Shown here in pieces: positions 47,061 to 56,340 of a stretch of 64,000 nucleotides of DNA. The DNA is taken from the NCBI RefSeq assembly GCF_000271665.2, contig NZ_CP010978.1, forward strand, positions 4,695,001 to 4,759,000, given 5' to 3'. The stretch's first letter is position 1; the number at the start of each line of letters is the position of its first letter. This stretch comes from Pelosinus fermentans JBW45 (GTDB lineage: Bacteria > Bacillota > Negativicutes > DSM-13327). Under the pieces are notes generated by a model. The model worked only from the letters and a program-made list of their open reading frames with translations, was not told the DNA's origin and ran no database searches. The position numbers were made by a program, and so were the translations under genes.

Positions 47061-47348
47061 TTATTGTAAGTGCTTTTTAATTTCTTCTAAGGTTTCTTTT
47101 AGTCCCATGCCTGTGAGAAAAGGAAGTCCTTTAATCAAAGGTGTATTTACGGTATCAGGAAGTGTTGCTCCCATGGCCATTAAGACTATTACATCCACTT
47201 TATCAGCATACGAAGCCAGTTCTCCGATTTTTGCCTGAATTACTTCACAACGAACGTTGGCATTTGCCATATAATCCTGAATCTTTTTACAAGCCACAGT
47301 AGAAGTTGCCACCCCATTGCCACATAATACTAATACTCGTTTTGCCAT
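47061..47348 (-). CDS. PTS IIB component, galactitol family
   Basis: 95 residues, single IIB domain. The phosphorylated cysteine is Cys9 in VLVLCGNGVATSTVACKKI. It receives phosphate from the IIA protein encoded upstream and passes it to the sugar at IIC. It is separated from IIC by 24 bases and from the dehydratase by 33 bases. Confidence 0.88.
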   Translation of the reverse strand: MAKRVLVLCGNGVATSTVACKKIQDYMANANVRCEVIQAKIGELASYADKVDVIVLMAMGATLPDTVNTPLIKGLPFLTGMGLKETLEEIKKHLQ

Positions 47349-47381
47349 TACAAAATCCCCCTTACTATTTTTTATTACTAT

Positions 47382-49019
47382 TTATAGTCCCCAGATTGCT
47401 CCTTTGACAGTTGGACCAACCTGCTTGCTATACCTAAGCAGCAAATTTGAGTCGGTTTCCTTCACTAGCGGCTGCCAATTAAGACGCCTGCGTTCCAATT
47501 CTGCTGGGTCAACCTTAAGATGAACCGTGCCATCTGTAAGACTAATCGTTATGGTATCACCGTCCTCAACCAAAGCAATCGGCCCGCCTTCCGCTGCTTC
47601 AGGGCATAAATACCCAATACTTAATCCTGCACTGGCCCCGGAAAAACGACCATCTGTTATTAACGCCGTATTGGGAACCCCTTTTAGTACCTCCGTAACC
47701 CGATGCAGCTCCCGCATGCCAGGACCTCCTTTAGGTCCTTCATAACGGACAACCACAACTTGGCCAGACTTAATTTTATTCTCATGCAAGGCAGTATGAC
47801 ATGCCTCCTCACTTTCAAATACAATGGCTGGCCCGCTAAATAGATGTTGTTCCTCTGGGACAGCAGAAGCCTTGACCAATGCCCCGCATGGTGCCATAGA
47901 GCCATACAATACTTGAACACCACCCGTTGGAGCAAGAGGCTTGTCAAAAGCCTTAATCACATCCCGATCCCCCTCTGAGGCACTGCAGGCAACATCACCA
48001 ATGGTTATTCCACCTACAGTTTTAGCCTCCATTTTAAGCAGCGATTGAAGCTCCTTAAGCACCGAAGGTAAGCCGCCAGCACGATATAAATCGTATACCG
48101 TCTGGTTACCGTTTGGCACAAGTGCCGCCAATAGCGGGGTCTTATCACTCACTTCTTCAAAGCTGTCCCAGGATAAGGAGATACCTGCCTCAGCAGCAAT
48201 GGCTGGAAGATGCAGAAAGGCATTTAATGAACCGCCTAAGGCATTTAATACCACCAGCCCATTATAAAATGCATCTGTTGTGGCAATATCCCTTGGTCTG
48301 ATGCCTTGCTTAATCATATCCATTACCGCCCTACCGGATTGTTCAGCGGAAAACCGCCGGGCACTGGTTGGCGCTGGAAGGACGCTGCTGCCTGGCAGCA
48401 TCAGCCCCATGGCCTCACAGAGAACAGCCATGGTGTTGGCCGTACCAAAAAACGGACATACTCCAGGACCAGAATAGTATTGAAGTGAACCCTCAATTAG
48501 TTGACGTTCTGTAATCTCACCTACAAGGAACTTCGTGCGCAGCTGTTTCGAATCTGATGGCTTACATTCCGGTACAGAAGCACCAGCGGTGACGATCACA
48601 GCTGGAAGATTGATCCGCAGGGCTGCCTGCATCATACCTGGAATAATCTTGTCACAGGAGCCCAGTAATACGATTCCATCAAATATTCCATGACCAAGAA
48701 CCATTACTTCTACAGAATCAGCGATCATATCACGATGAGGTAATGTATAGCGCATACCAAGATGCCCTTGACTAATACCATCACACATACCAATGGTGTT
48801 AAATTCAATTGGCTCCCCGCCTGCTGCCCGTATGCCGGCCTTAACAGCTTCAGCCAGCTTCAATAATGGCTCGTGTCCGGGACATACTTCGTTCCAACTA
48901 TTCGCAACAGCGACTAAAGGTTTACCATCCAGTGCATCCAGCGATATTCCTGCAGAGGCAAGATGTACTTTGGCGATGGCCCGTTGATAAGGCTCCAGAC
49001 GATCAATGGCGCGTTCCAT
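47382..49019 (-). CDS. IlvD/Edd-family sugar-acid dehydratase
   Basis: 545 residues. Family motifs: NSWNEVCPGHEPL (Cys46), GMCDGISQGHLGM, GSCDKIIPGMM (Cys122), GPGVCPFFGTANTM (Cys188) and TDGRFSGASAGLSIG. The Cys46/122/188 spacing fits the Fe-S ligands of dehydratases such as L-arabinonate dehydratase. Members include dihydroxy-acid dehydratase and 6-phosphogluconate dehydratase. Placement between PTS IIA and IIB with a KDPG aldolase favours a phosphorylated or free sugar acid rather than branched-chain synthesis. AAGGAGG of its ribosome site lies within the last codons of the IIA gene. Confidence 0.88.
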   Translation of the reverse strand: MERAIDRLEPYQRAIAKVHLASAGISLDALDGKPLVAVANSWNEVCPGHEPLLKLAEAVKAGIRAAGGEPIEFNTIGMCDGISQGHLGMRYTLPHRDMIADSVEVMVLGHGIFDGIVLLGSCDKIIPGMMQAALRINLPAVIVTAGASVPECKPSDSKQLRTKFLVGEITERQLIEGSLQYYSGPGVCPFFGTANTMAVLCEAMGLMLPGSSVLPAPTSARRFSAEQSGRAVMDMIKQGIRPRDIATTDAFYNGLVVLNALGGSLNAFLHLPAIAAEAGISLSWDSFEEVSDKTPLLAALVPNGNQTVYDLYRAGGLPSVLKELQSLLKMEAKTVGGITIGDVACSASEGDRDVIKAFDKPLAPTGGVQVLYGSMAPCGALVKASAVPEEQHLFSGPAIVFESEEACHTALHENKIKSGQVVVVRYEGPKGGPGMRELHRVTEVLKGVPNTALITDGRFSGASAGLSIGYLCPEAAEGGPIALVEDGDTITISLTDGTVHLKVDPAELERRRLNWQPLVKETDSNLLLRYSKQVGPTVKGAIWGL

Positions 49020-49022
49020 GAT

Positions 49023-49502
49023 TTAATGCACCTCCTTTAGCTTTAAATACTGATTTAAAATTTTTTCAATTTCTTTTGGGTTAGTCGCCCCTAGCAAAAT
49101 TTCTAAAACTTCAGGATTCTGAAAGGTTTCAATTAAATTCTGTAATAAATCGACTTGAGCATGAGGTTCTTTCATTGCTAATAAAAATACGATACTAACT
49201 TTTAGTGTATTGCCTGAATCACCCATATTGCCAAAAGCCACTGGATGAGCCAAAGTCGCGACTGCGATGGCTGGCTTATTTACATGCTCCACATCAGTAT
49301 GAGGAATAGCTACATTAATATTGCCAAGAGGAAGACCCGTGGGAAATATTCCTTCTCTTTTTATCACTGCTGGTATATAAGAATCCTTTACATAACCAAA
49401 AGCATGCAGCTTATTTCCAAGAGACTCAATGATCTCCTTAACGTTCGCAGCCTCTAATTGCGATATAATTAAATCTGCTGATAAAACTTGATTGCTACTC
49501 AT
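49023..49502 (-). CDS. PTS IIA component, fructose/galactitol type
   Basis: 159 residues forming a PTS_EIIA_2 domain. The phosphorylated histidine is in INVAIPHTDVEHV. It accepts phosphate from HPr and donates it to the IIB of the operon. It lies just downstream of the PRD regulator gene and 3 bases before the dehydratase start. No HPr or enzyme I gene is in the window. Confidence 0.88.
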   Translation of the reverse strand: MSSNQVLSADLIISQLEAANVKEIIESLGNKLHAFGYVKDSYIPAVIKREGIFPTGLPLGNINVAIPHTDVEHVNKPAIAVATLAHPVAFGNMGDSGNTLKVSIVFLLAMKEPHAQVDLLQNLIETFQNPEVLEILLGATNPKEIEKILNQYLKLKEVH

Positions 49503-49557
49503 TTTTTAGCCTCCTACTCTATCCTAGCCTCAGCACAAATGTGCCGGGAAAATTATC

Positions 49558-51663
49558 TTAGCCCCTGGACCAGGACAGAAACATTTGAGATATTTTTTCG
49601 ATTTCACTTTCACTGCGAAGACAGGCTATCTTTTCTGCATCACTGAGAATATTGGTTAATTCCAGCAATGCAATAACATGAGAGGAATGGTCCACTGCTG
49701 CCAGAGCAAATATCATATCCACTGGATCATTTTCCGGTGTTCCAAAGACAACAGGCTCCTTAAGCCTAATAAAACTGAATCCCGATTTTTTAACTCCACA
49801 ATCAATATCTGCGTGAGGGAGGGCAATGCCCTTCCAAAATACGATATAGGGTCCCATTTTATCGACTACATCAACCATTGCTTGTCCGTATATTTGTTCA
49901 ATATATCCCTCTTGATACAATACATTTCCTGCTTCATAAATAGCATCCCGCCAATTCTGGACAGGCACATTGAGTCTAATATTTGAAGCAGGCAATAGCT
50001 GATATAGCGATGGCGGATCAGAATTAATCCGCGTTTCTTCTAACGTAGCATTCAGCACGCTGTCTAACTCGCGGCGCAATTGAGGGTAATCTTGAATGCT
50101 GCAATATTTTTCAATTACCTTCACAAGATCGTCAACGGAGGATGTTCCTTTTGCTTTGTCCATGTGATTTTCTAATAATGCAATATCATGAGGAGGTAAG
50201 AGAGGGTTAACAATCAGTATGGGTATCGAAACGGGAGGAATCGGTACTGTAGATACAATAATGTCTACATGATGACTCTCTAACAGCATTTGAACCTGAC
50301 GGCAAGGTGCTACAGCGACAATTTTTATGTCAAATAAAGACTGTAAACGAGATGATAACAAATTAGCTGTTCCTGTACCTGCCGCACAAATGACAAGCAC
50401 TGAAGGCTGGGTTTTATCTCTGTTTTTCATCCTTTCAAGTGCAGCGCTAAAATGAACCGTTAAATAACTGATTTCTTCATCTAACAGTTGTCCACCAATA
50501 TAAGCAGCCAAAGAATTCGTATGTTTTCTTACTGATTCAAATAACACCGGATAATTGGACTTGACTTCATCCAAGTAAGGGTTCTCTAAACTTAATCCAT
50601 ATTTTACTCGAAACAATGTAGGGCGAACTTCTTCCAAAAGTCCTTCTAACAATTGATGGTCTTCTGTCAAATCGTAAGGTACATCCTGACTTACGCGTGC
50701 AATGAGATTACATGCCAACATTTGTATTTCCGTTCTGCTCTCTTGTTCTTCGACTGCTGAAGATGCGACATTACTTCCTAAAATATACTCCGTAAAAAGG
50801 CTGACTTCATCAAGAGGAATGGATAAATCAAATCGTTCTTCCAAAAGTGGAATGGTAGTAAGAGCAATGGCAAAGGTACGTGAGCTCTGCAATACTTCCA
50901 ATTCTGACTGCCGGCCAACGATATCACGCCCCGCTCTAATTCGATGAATGGAGACAATTAAGTAAATTACCAGTCCACTAAATGCTACATCTGAAAAGAC
51001 AACCTTAAGCTCATTTTCTAACCGACGAATATAGGTTTGTAGGAAGGCTACATCAATGTTCTCCAGCCAACATTTAAATAGCTGGCTATCACTCAAGTTA
51101 GGTTCTGGTGTCGTGATCCATTCCAACATATAGGACAACGATAGATTTTTGCGCAGCAGTTCCACAACAGCTTGACGGAATTCTCGTTCCGGTCCTACAA
51201 CTTTGATTCCATATTTAGGTATGGAGCGTAATTCTAGATGCCTTCTTTCCAACCACTCGCGCACTTTCTGTAAATCTTTGATGACGGTTCCTCGACTGAC
51301 ATATAAAATAGCTGCAAGGTCATTGATTCTAATATAATCTTTAACATATAATAACTCGGCTAAAATTTTCTGCAGTCGTTCATTAGATGACAATACATAC
51401 TGATACAACCCTAAATGTTGAAACAATCTTAATAGCTTCGTTTTCTCTTCAACGGATTCGACAAACTTCACACCACCGTTTTGTTTGCGAATCAATGATG
51501 ATAGATTGTTAAATTGCAAAAAATCATCCACCACATCCAGATCATAACGAATCGTGCGGTCACTAACATGAAATTTCTGAGCTAAATCTCGAATCCGAGC
51601 CCAGCCTTCATTTTCCAAAATATCTAGAAGTACACTACAACGGCGTTCATTTAGCAACATCAT
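49558..51663 (-). CDS. PRD-containing PTS-regulated transcriptional activator (MtlR/LicR type)
   Basis: About 701 residues with modules in order: N-terminal helix-turn-helix (DLAQKFHVSDRTIRYDLDVV), a second helix-turn-helix (NDLAAILYVSRGTVIKDLQK), two PRD domains (about 190-400), a Gat-type IIB-like domain (VLVICAAGTGTANLL) and a C-terminal IIA-like domain with the His of GIALPHADIDCG. Such regulators are switched by phosphorylation from the PTS they control. It is the first gene of the operon and should activate it when substrate drains phosphate. Paired ATGs at 51663 and 51660 follow GTGGGGGTG. Confidence 0.9.
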   Translation of the reverse strand: MMLLNERRCSVLLDILENEGWARIRDLAQKFHVSDRTIRYDLDVVDDFLQFNNLSSLIRKQNGGVKFVESVEEKTKLLRLFQHLGLYQYVLSSNERLQKILAELLYVKDYIRINDLAAILYVSRGTVIKDLQKVREWLERRHLELRSIPKYGIKVVGPEREFRQAVVELLRKNLSLSYMLEWITTPEPNLSDSQLFKCWLENIDVAFLQTYIRRLENELKVVFSDVAFSGLVIYLIVSIHRIRAGRDIVGRQSELEVLQSSRTFAIALTTIPLLEERFDLSIPLDEVSLFTEYILGSNVASSAVEEQESRTEIQMLACNLIARVSQDVPYDLTEDHQLLEGLLEEVRPTLFRVKYGLSLENPYLDEVKSNYPVLFESVRKHTNSLAAYIGGQLLDEEISYLTVHFSAALERMKNRDKTQPSVLVICAAGTGTANLLSSRLQSLFDIKIVAVAPCRQVQMLLESHHVDIIVSTVPIPPVSIPILIVNPLLPPHDIALLENHMDKAKGTSSVDDLVKVIEKYCSIQDYPQLRRELDSVLNATLEETRINSDPPSLYQLLPASNIRLNVPVQNWRDAIYEAGNVLYQEGYIEQIYGQAMVDVVDKMGPYIVFWKGIALPHADIDCGVKKSGFSFIRLKEPVVFGTPENDPVDMIFALAAVDHSSHVIALLELTNILSDAEKIACLRSESEIEKISQMFLSWSRG

Positions 51664-51821
51664 GTTCACCCCCACTTCCATTTTTATTCTACATGATTAT
51701 TTGAATAATCAGAAGTTTAACATCTTTCACAAAAATTATGGCAAAAATGAACTAATAGAGCCTCCCAGGCAAAGCGGATTTTACTATCTAATTACATTTG
51801 CAACGTTCTTAACCATTCCAT

Positions 51822-51872
51822 AAAGGCAAAAAATCCTTATAACCAAAAGGTTGTAAGGATTTTTTTGCCTTT
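51822..51872. terminator. Bidirectional terminator downstream of gltA-like gene
   Basis: Long stem AAAGGCAAAAAATCCTTATA plus ACC pairs with GGTTGTAAGGATTTTTTTGC plus CTTT (one wobble/bulge), ending in a T run on each strand. Confidence 0.85.
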
Positions 51873-51909
51873 AAAATGTCAATCGATTGTCTTGCTGCAA
51901 CCTGATCTT

Positions 51910-53277
51910 TTAGCAATTCTCCAATAGTTTCTTTGCTTCCACATATTGGGCGATCCCTGCGGCCAGTTTCTTTGCTTCTTTCATAGCTAGAACAACGGTT
52001 GCTGGTTGATGTACTACATCCCCACCTGCAAAAACGCCTTTGCGTGTAGTCATGCCGTAAGGACGTTCCCGTGTGATCACATATCCATTGCCACTTACTT
52101 CAATACCTTCCGTAGTAGATACGATCCTAGCTGCCGGACGCTGACCAATGGCTGGAATGATCTTATCGGCTTCTATTATTTCCTTTACTCCTGTACCGCG
52201 TAACTTGCCATTTTCATCGATTTCCTGCAATTCATACTCTAAGCCCGTAACCTGTTCTGTTCCTAGGATGGCAGTCGGATTGGACAGCCACTGAAACTCT
52301 ACGCCTTCCGCTTTTGCTGCTTCCATTTCAGATGGCAGTGCAGTCACCTCTTCCTCTGTACGGCGATAGATGACAGTAACCTTGGAAGCTCCTAAACGAA
52401 TGGCTGTACGAGCAGCATCCATGGCAACATTGCCGGCACCAACTACTATCACTTTGTCACGCGTATTAATCGGGGTTTCTTTGCGATCAATTTTTTCCGT
52501 ACGAATTAAGGTAACCATTCTCAAAAGGTAGGTTGCCTGTATCACCCCAATCAGGTCCTTACCGGGAATATCAAGAATCCTCGGCAGAGCAGTGCCTGTA
52601 CCAATAAAAATAGCGTCAAAGCCATCTGCAAACAAATGATCCACTGTCATATCCTGGCCTACTACAACGCCGGTTTTAACCTCCACGCCCAAATCTTCAA
52701 TTCTTTTAATTTCTCGACGAACTACTTCCTTGCTTAAGCGAAATTCTGGAATACCATACAGTAAGACACCGCCCGCTTCGGCTTGGGATTCAAAGATAAC
52801 GACTTGAAACCCCAATTTTGCCAAATCACCGGCTACTGTCAAGCCTGCCGGTCCCGAGCCAATGACTGCAACTTTCCCCTGTACACCAGGGACAGGCTTC
52901 GGTCTTGCAATCCCCATTTCTGCATCAAAGTCAGCAATAAAGCGTTCCAGTTTGCCAATCTGAATACCGCGATTTTTTTTATTAAGAATACAGGCACCCT
53001 CACATTGTTTTTCATGTGGACAAACCCGCCCGCAAACCGCAGGAAGATTACTGCACTGAGCGATAATAGCACTCGCTTCTCCAACATTCCCTTTTGCCAA
53101 AGCTTGAATAAAGTTAGGAATTTCATTTTCAATAGGGCAGCCACCACGACATAAGGGTTTCGGACAGTTTAAGCAGCGTTTTGCCTCCGCTATAGCCTCT
53201 TTTGTAGTAAAACCTTCATCGATTTCATTAAAGGATAATTTCTCTTTAGAAAAATTTGTATGCTTATCGATTAACAT
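51910..53277 (-). CDS. gltA: NADPH-dependent glutamate synthase small-subunit-like flavoprotein (GltA/SudA type)
   Basis: 455 residues: an N-terminal double-cluster Fe-S domain (CLNCPKPLCRGGCPIENEIP and CGRVCPHEKQCEGACIL) followed by FAD- and NAD(P)-binding domains (VAVIGSGPAGLTVAGDL, VIVVGAGNVAMDAARTA, FAGGDVVHQPATVVLAM). The same protein type serves as the NADPH subunit of glutamate synthase, sulfide dehydrogenase SudA or NfnB. No large glutamate synthase subunit and no NfnA/SudB partner is adjacent, so the actual electron partner is open. Confidence 0.85.
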   Translation of the reverse strand: MLIDKHTNFSKEKLSFNEIDEGFTTKEAIAEAKRCLNCPKPLCRGGCPIENEIPNFIQALAKGNVGEASAIIAQCSNLPAVCGRVCPHEKQCEGACILNKKNRGIQIGKLERFIADFDAEMGIARPKPVPGVQGKVAVIGSGPAGLTVAGDLAKLGFQVVIFESQAEAGGVLLYGIPEFRLSKEVVRREIKRIEDLGVEVKTGVVVGQDMTVDHLFADGFDAIFIGTGTALPRILDIPGKDLIGVIQATYLLRMVTLIRTEKIDRKETPINTRDKVIVVGAGNVAMDAARTAIRLGASKVTVIYRRTEEEVTALPSEMEAAKAEGVEFQWLSNPTAILGTEQVTGLEYELQEIDENGKLRGTGVKEIIEADKIIPAIGQRPAARIVSTTEGIEVSGNGYVITRERPYGMTTRKGVFAGGDVVHQPATVVLAMKEAKKLAAGIAQYVEAKKLLENC

Positions 53278-53335
53278 CTAGTCTACCTTCTTTCTTAAAA
53301 TATTTTTATAGCCTGCAATTGGAAGATTTTACTCA

Positions 53336-53364
53336 TTGACCTTACATTTTTAGTTTGTTATATT
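53336..53364 (+). promoter_or_regulatory. Promoter of the first outer-membrane protein gene
   Basis: TTGACC (53336-53341), 17-base spacer, TATATT (53359-53364), about 90 bases upstream of the start codon. Confidence 0.7.
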
Positions 53365-53452
53365 CACATTGATTCATTATCCAATTTAAGGTCCGCCAGA
53401 TAAGTGGAGCTCGAATTCAGATGGAATACATAGCATTCTTGGAGGTCTTATT

Positions 53453-53941
53453 TTGAAAAAAATCGTAATTATTTTAGCAGCACTTCTTACTGTAACCGGT
53501 ACTGGCTTGTCTGCCCCAGTCAATGATCTGGATAAGGGTCAAACTGCTGCTGGCATAGGTAACAACACATTTTATCTTGAGCACAAGCTGGCTGACAATT
53601 TTACATTAGGCTTACAGAATGTAAATTGGGATCAACGTAACAACATGGATAATATCTATGGACAGTTGCAACTTGCTAACAACTTCAGAGGAATTATCGG
53701 CAGTAATGATGTGGATTCCAATGCCAAAGTATATGTGGGAATGGCTATAAACGGTCCCATTGCACCTGAGTGGGAAGGATACACCTCTCTAATCGCTGGG
53801 AAGGAGTTTAAAGAACTGCAAGTTGGTGCCAACTTCAAAATCACTTACAATGCAGACATCAACTTTACCTATCACACTTACATGCCTGACGAAGGTGAAA
53901 ATAAAAGTGGTGTAGGGATTGGCGCAACCTTGAAATTCTGA
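53453..53941 (+). CDS. Small exported beta-barrel protein, probable outer membrane
   Basis: 162 residues: a signal peptide (MKKIVIILAALLTVTGTGLSA) with cleavage near residue 21, then alternating hydrophobic/polar beta strands (NTFYLEHKLADNFTLGLQNV, VYVGMAINGP, LQVGANFKITYNADINFTYH) ending in the aromatic C-terminus GIGATLKF typical of outer-membrane proteins. The start is TTG with GGAGG upstream. It resembles the next exported gene in the N-terminus after the signal (DLDKGQTAAGIGNNT versus EFEKGAISVEIGST), suggesting one family. Function unknown. Confidence 0.75.
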   Translation: MKKIVIILAALLTVTGTGLSAPVNDLDKGQTAAGIGNNTFYLEHKLADNFTLGLQNVNWDQRNNMDNIYGQLQLANNFRGIIGSNDVDSNAKVYVGMAINGPIAPEWEGYTSLIAGKEFKELQVGANFKITYNADINFTYHTYMPDEGENKSGVGIGATLKF

Positions 53942-53975
53942 AAATCTCCTACAACCGTAAAATCCAAATAAGAAG

Positions 53976-54015
53976 ATCGTTACTTATTGCCTAAAAAGAT
54001 GAGTAACGATTTTTT
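53976..54015 (+). terminator. Terminator of the first outer-membrane protein gene
   Basis: ATCGTTACT and AGTAACGAT form a 9-bp stem followed by TTTTTG. Confidence 0.8.
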
Positions 54016-54167
54016 GTTATAATCTTTTGGCGACTAAATAGTCTTCCGTTTCTAACTGCATTTTTTTATGGTAAAATAAGCATTGTGTCGAAATTACTCA
54101 TTTTTTCCCGATAAAAATACTATACCTGATAAATGACAAAAATCCAATCCCATTTCAAGGAGGAAAT

Positions 54168-54851
54168 ATGCGCAAGTTAATCGCTCTATTCACGCTTATA
54201 ACAGGGCTTTTCATGACAACCAGTATCGCTTATGCCTCTCCCGTAACTGAATTTGAAAAAGGTGCCATTAGCGTGGAAATCGGCAGTACACTTGATTCTA
54301 AAGTTAGTGGCAGAGGGAAAGTTTCAGCTGACGTCGTTGGTGATTTTGGATTTAAAGCTACAGCGACTGCAGGTGTGAATGATCGTTTTGCAGTACAGTT
54401 TAAACATGGAATGTTCAAGTCAAAAGTATCTACTATTCCAACGGCTCTTGGTTCATTGACGACTTATGCAAAAGCAGAACCTAGTGATCTTAACGTTTTG
54501 TATAAAATCAATCCGAACCTTACCTTCATCACAGGATATGAGCACACCAAAATTTCTTATGGTGCTCATGTTTATGACGCCTCTAAATCAGCCTTACATA
54601 TTGGTTTCACAGGAACTCATAAACTCAATGATCAATACACTTTATTTGCGACCATGCTGGGAGGCAAAGACGTTTCCTTAAAAGAAATTGGTGTCAGTTA
54701 CAAAATATCAGATTCCACCACTTTTAATGTTTCCTATGCTGAGCGCGAAGTAAAAAATGTAGATTTAAAGTTAAAGGCGACCAGTCTTCTAGACGGCAAG
54801 GAGAACTACACCATGAAAGGAATTTCCTGCCTCCTTGCCTTTAAATTATAA
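54168..54851 (+). CDS. Exported beta-barrel protein, probable outer membrane
   Basis: 227 residues: a signal peptide (about 1-23, ending SIAYA), then repeated amphipathic strands (GDFGFKATATAGVNDRFAVQ, LNVLYKINPNLTFITGYEHT, IGVSYKISDSTTFNVSYAER) and a hydrophobic/aromatic C-terminus LLAFKL. Strand count suggests an eight- to twelve-stranded barrel. AAGGAGG precedes the ATG. It is related in its N-terminal motif to the protein encoded at 53453. Both genes stand as single units with their own hairpins. Confidence 0.75.
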   Translation: MRKLIALFTLITGLFMTTSIAYASPVTEFEKGAISVEIGSTLDSKVSGRGKVSADVVGDFGFKATATAGVNDRFAVQFKHGMFKSKVSTIPTALGSLTTYAKAEPSDLNVLYKINPNLTFITGYEHTKISYGAHVYDASKSALHIGFTGTHKLNDQYTLFATMLGGKDVSLKEIGVSYKISDSTTFNVSYAEREVKNVDLKLKATSLLDGKENYTMKGISCLLAFKL

Positions 54852-54912
54852 TCTATACCCATAGCTATCATCAGAGACGGAATATCCCTATATTCCATTC
54901 AATATGCGAAGA

Positions 54913-54958
54913 TATAATCAGAAGGTCCTGCATAGACGTGCAGGACCTTCTGATTATA
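54913..54958. terminator. Perfect 20-bp stem-loop between outer-membrane gene and fabV
   Basis: TATAATCAGAAGGTCCTGCA and its exact complement flank a six-base loop. No good T run follows on either strand, so it may act as a bidirectional block or mRNA stabiliser between the convergent genes. Confidence 0.75.
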
Positions 54959-54986
54959 GTACGTTTTATATATAGGAAAATTATAC

Positions 54987-56177
54987 CTAGGATTTAATAC
55001 TTAAAATAGGAACCTCTTCCCTCACATCTTCTTCATACTGTACATCATCAAAACCAAAACCAAATAATTTAAAGAACTCTTTACGGTATTCCTCAAGGTC
55101 AGGAATAATATCAATCTCACCGATACAAACCTTTTCCCATAAGGCAGAAACCTCAGCTTGCACATCATCTTGCATTTCATAATCATCAATACGAATCAAA
55201 TGATCCCCATTAAGTAACTTTTCTGCACAATACAATCGATTTGCTAACAGACGATACATTTGCTCAATGCAGTTTTCATCCAGCCCCTTTTTACCCAAAA
55301 CTCTTGCTAATAACATTAAATATAAAGGAACAACGGGAATTGCTGCACTTGCCTGAGTAACCAGTGCTTTATTTACAGCAACAAAGGCTCTGCCATTTAT
55401 ATCTTGAATTTGCTTGTTTATTTCTTTGCTGGTAGCATACAAATGATCCTTTGCTCTTCCGATAGTACCTTCTTTATAAATTGGATAGGTTAGCTTAGGA
55501 CCAATATAGGAATAGCTTATGGTAGTGGCTCCAGGAGCAAGAACACCCGCCTCTTTTAAAAGGTGCATCCATCGTTCCCAATCCTCACCGCCCATGACTG
55601 CTACGGTGCTGCGGATTTCTTGCTCGCTGGCTGGCTCTAAGGTCACATCGACGATTTCATTGGAATTCATATCTATCGTTTTGCTTGTAAAAGAATCTCC
55701 AATGGGTTTAATGACAGACGTAAACATCTCGCCGCTAACAGGATGAGTCCTTCTTGGTGCAGCAATACTGTAAACGACCAGATCGACTTGCCCTAATTCT
55801 TCTTTAATTAACGCAATAGTCTTCTCCTTCACCTGATCAGAGAAAGCATCACCGTTAATACTTTTCGCATAATACCCTGCTTCTGTTGCTGCTGTTTCAA
55901 ATGCTGCAGTATTATACCACCCGGCAGTAGCTGTATTTCCATTGGAAGCTGGCTTTTCCAGAAAAACGCCAAGAGTACTTGCACCTGATCCAAAGGTAGC
56001 AACAATTCTTGATGCCAGACCATATCCCGTTGACGCGCCAATTACAAGAACTTTCTTCGGTCCTTGAATGGGCTTTTGTTTTTTTACATAATTTATCTGC
56101 TCTTGTACAGAATGAGCACATCCTACGGGATGTGAAGTAGTACAAATAAAGCCGCGAAACTTTGGTTTAATAATCAT
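54987..56177 (-). CDS. fabV: Trans-2-enoyl-CoA/ACP reductase, FabV type
   Basis: 396 residues, the usual FabV length. The cofactor motif is VIGASTGYGLASR (about 45-57), and the catalytic pair Tyr234 and Lys243 has the FabV-specific Tyr-x8-Lys spacing in YPIYKEGTIGRAK. The N-terminal extension (GFICTTSHPVGCAHSV) is also typical. It reduces the enoyl double bond in fatty acid or butyryl-CoA type metabolism with NADH; FabV enzymes are triclosan-insensitive. It is a single gene, not in a fab operon. Confidence 0.93.
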   Translation of the reverse strand: MIIKPKFRGFICTTSHPVGCAHSVQEQINYVKKQKPIQGPKKVLVIGASTGYGLASRIVATFGSGASTLGVFLEKPASNGNTATAGWYNTAAFETAATEAGYYAKSINGDAFSDQVKEKTIALIKEELGQVDLVVYSIAAPRRTHPVSGEMFTSVIKPIGDSFTSKTIDMNSNEIVDVTLEPASEQEIRSTVAVMGGEDWERWMHLLKEAGVLAPGATTISYSYIGPKLTYPIYKEGTIGRAKDHLYATSKEINKQIQDINGRAFVAVNKALVTQASAAIPVVPLYLMLLARVLGKKGLDENCIEQMYRLLANRLYCAEKLLNGDHLIRIDDYEMQDDVQAEVSALWEKVCIGEIDIIPDLEEYRKEFFKLFGFGFDDVQYEEDVREEVPILSIKS

Positions 56178-56340
56178 ATTATAAACTCCTCATCATTGCT
56201 TCCCTATACATTCATGAATAACGCCTTCTTTAATTCATGCTTTAGGTTAATTCTTATAGGATAGTGAGCATTTAGGTTTTTCCCTAAATTCTACCACAAT
56301 CTCTTTATATACGCAACGCTTTCCTCTTTCTGTCATCCTT

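Noticed and set aside
51664-51909. RNA antiterminator (RAT) site for a BglG-type protein
   Set aside because: The regulator is the DNA-binding MtlR/LicR type with helix-turn-helix domains, and no RAT-terminator pair is present.
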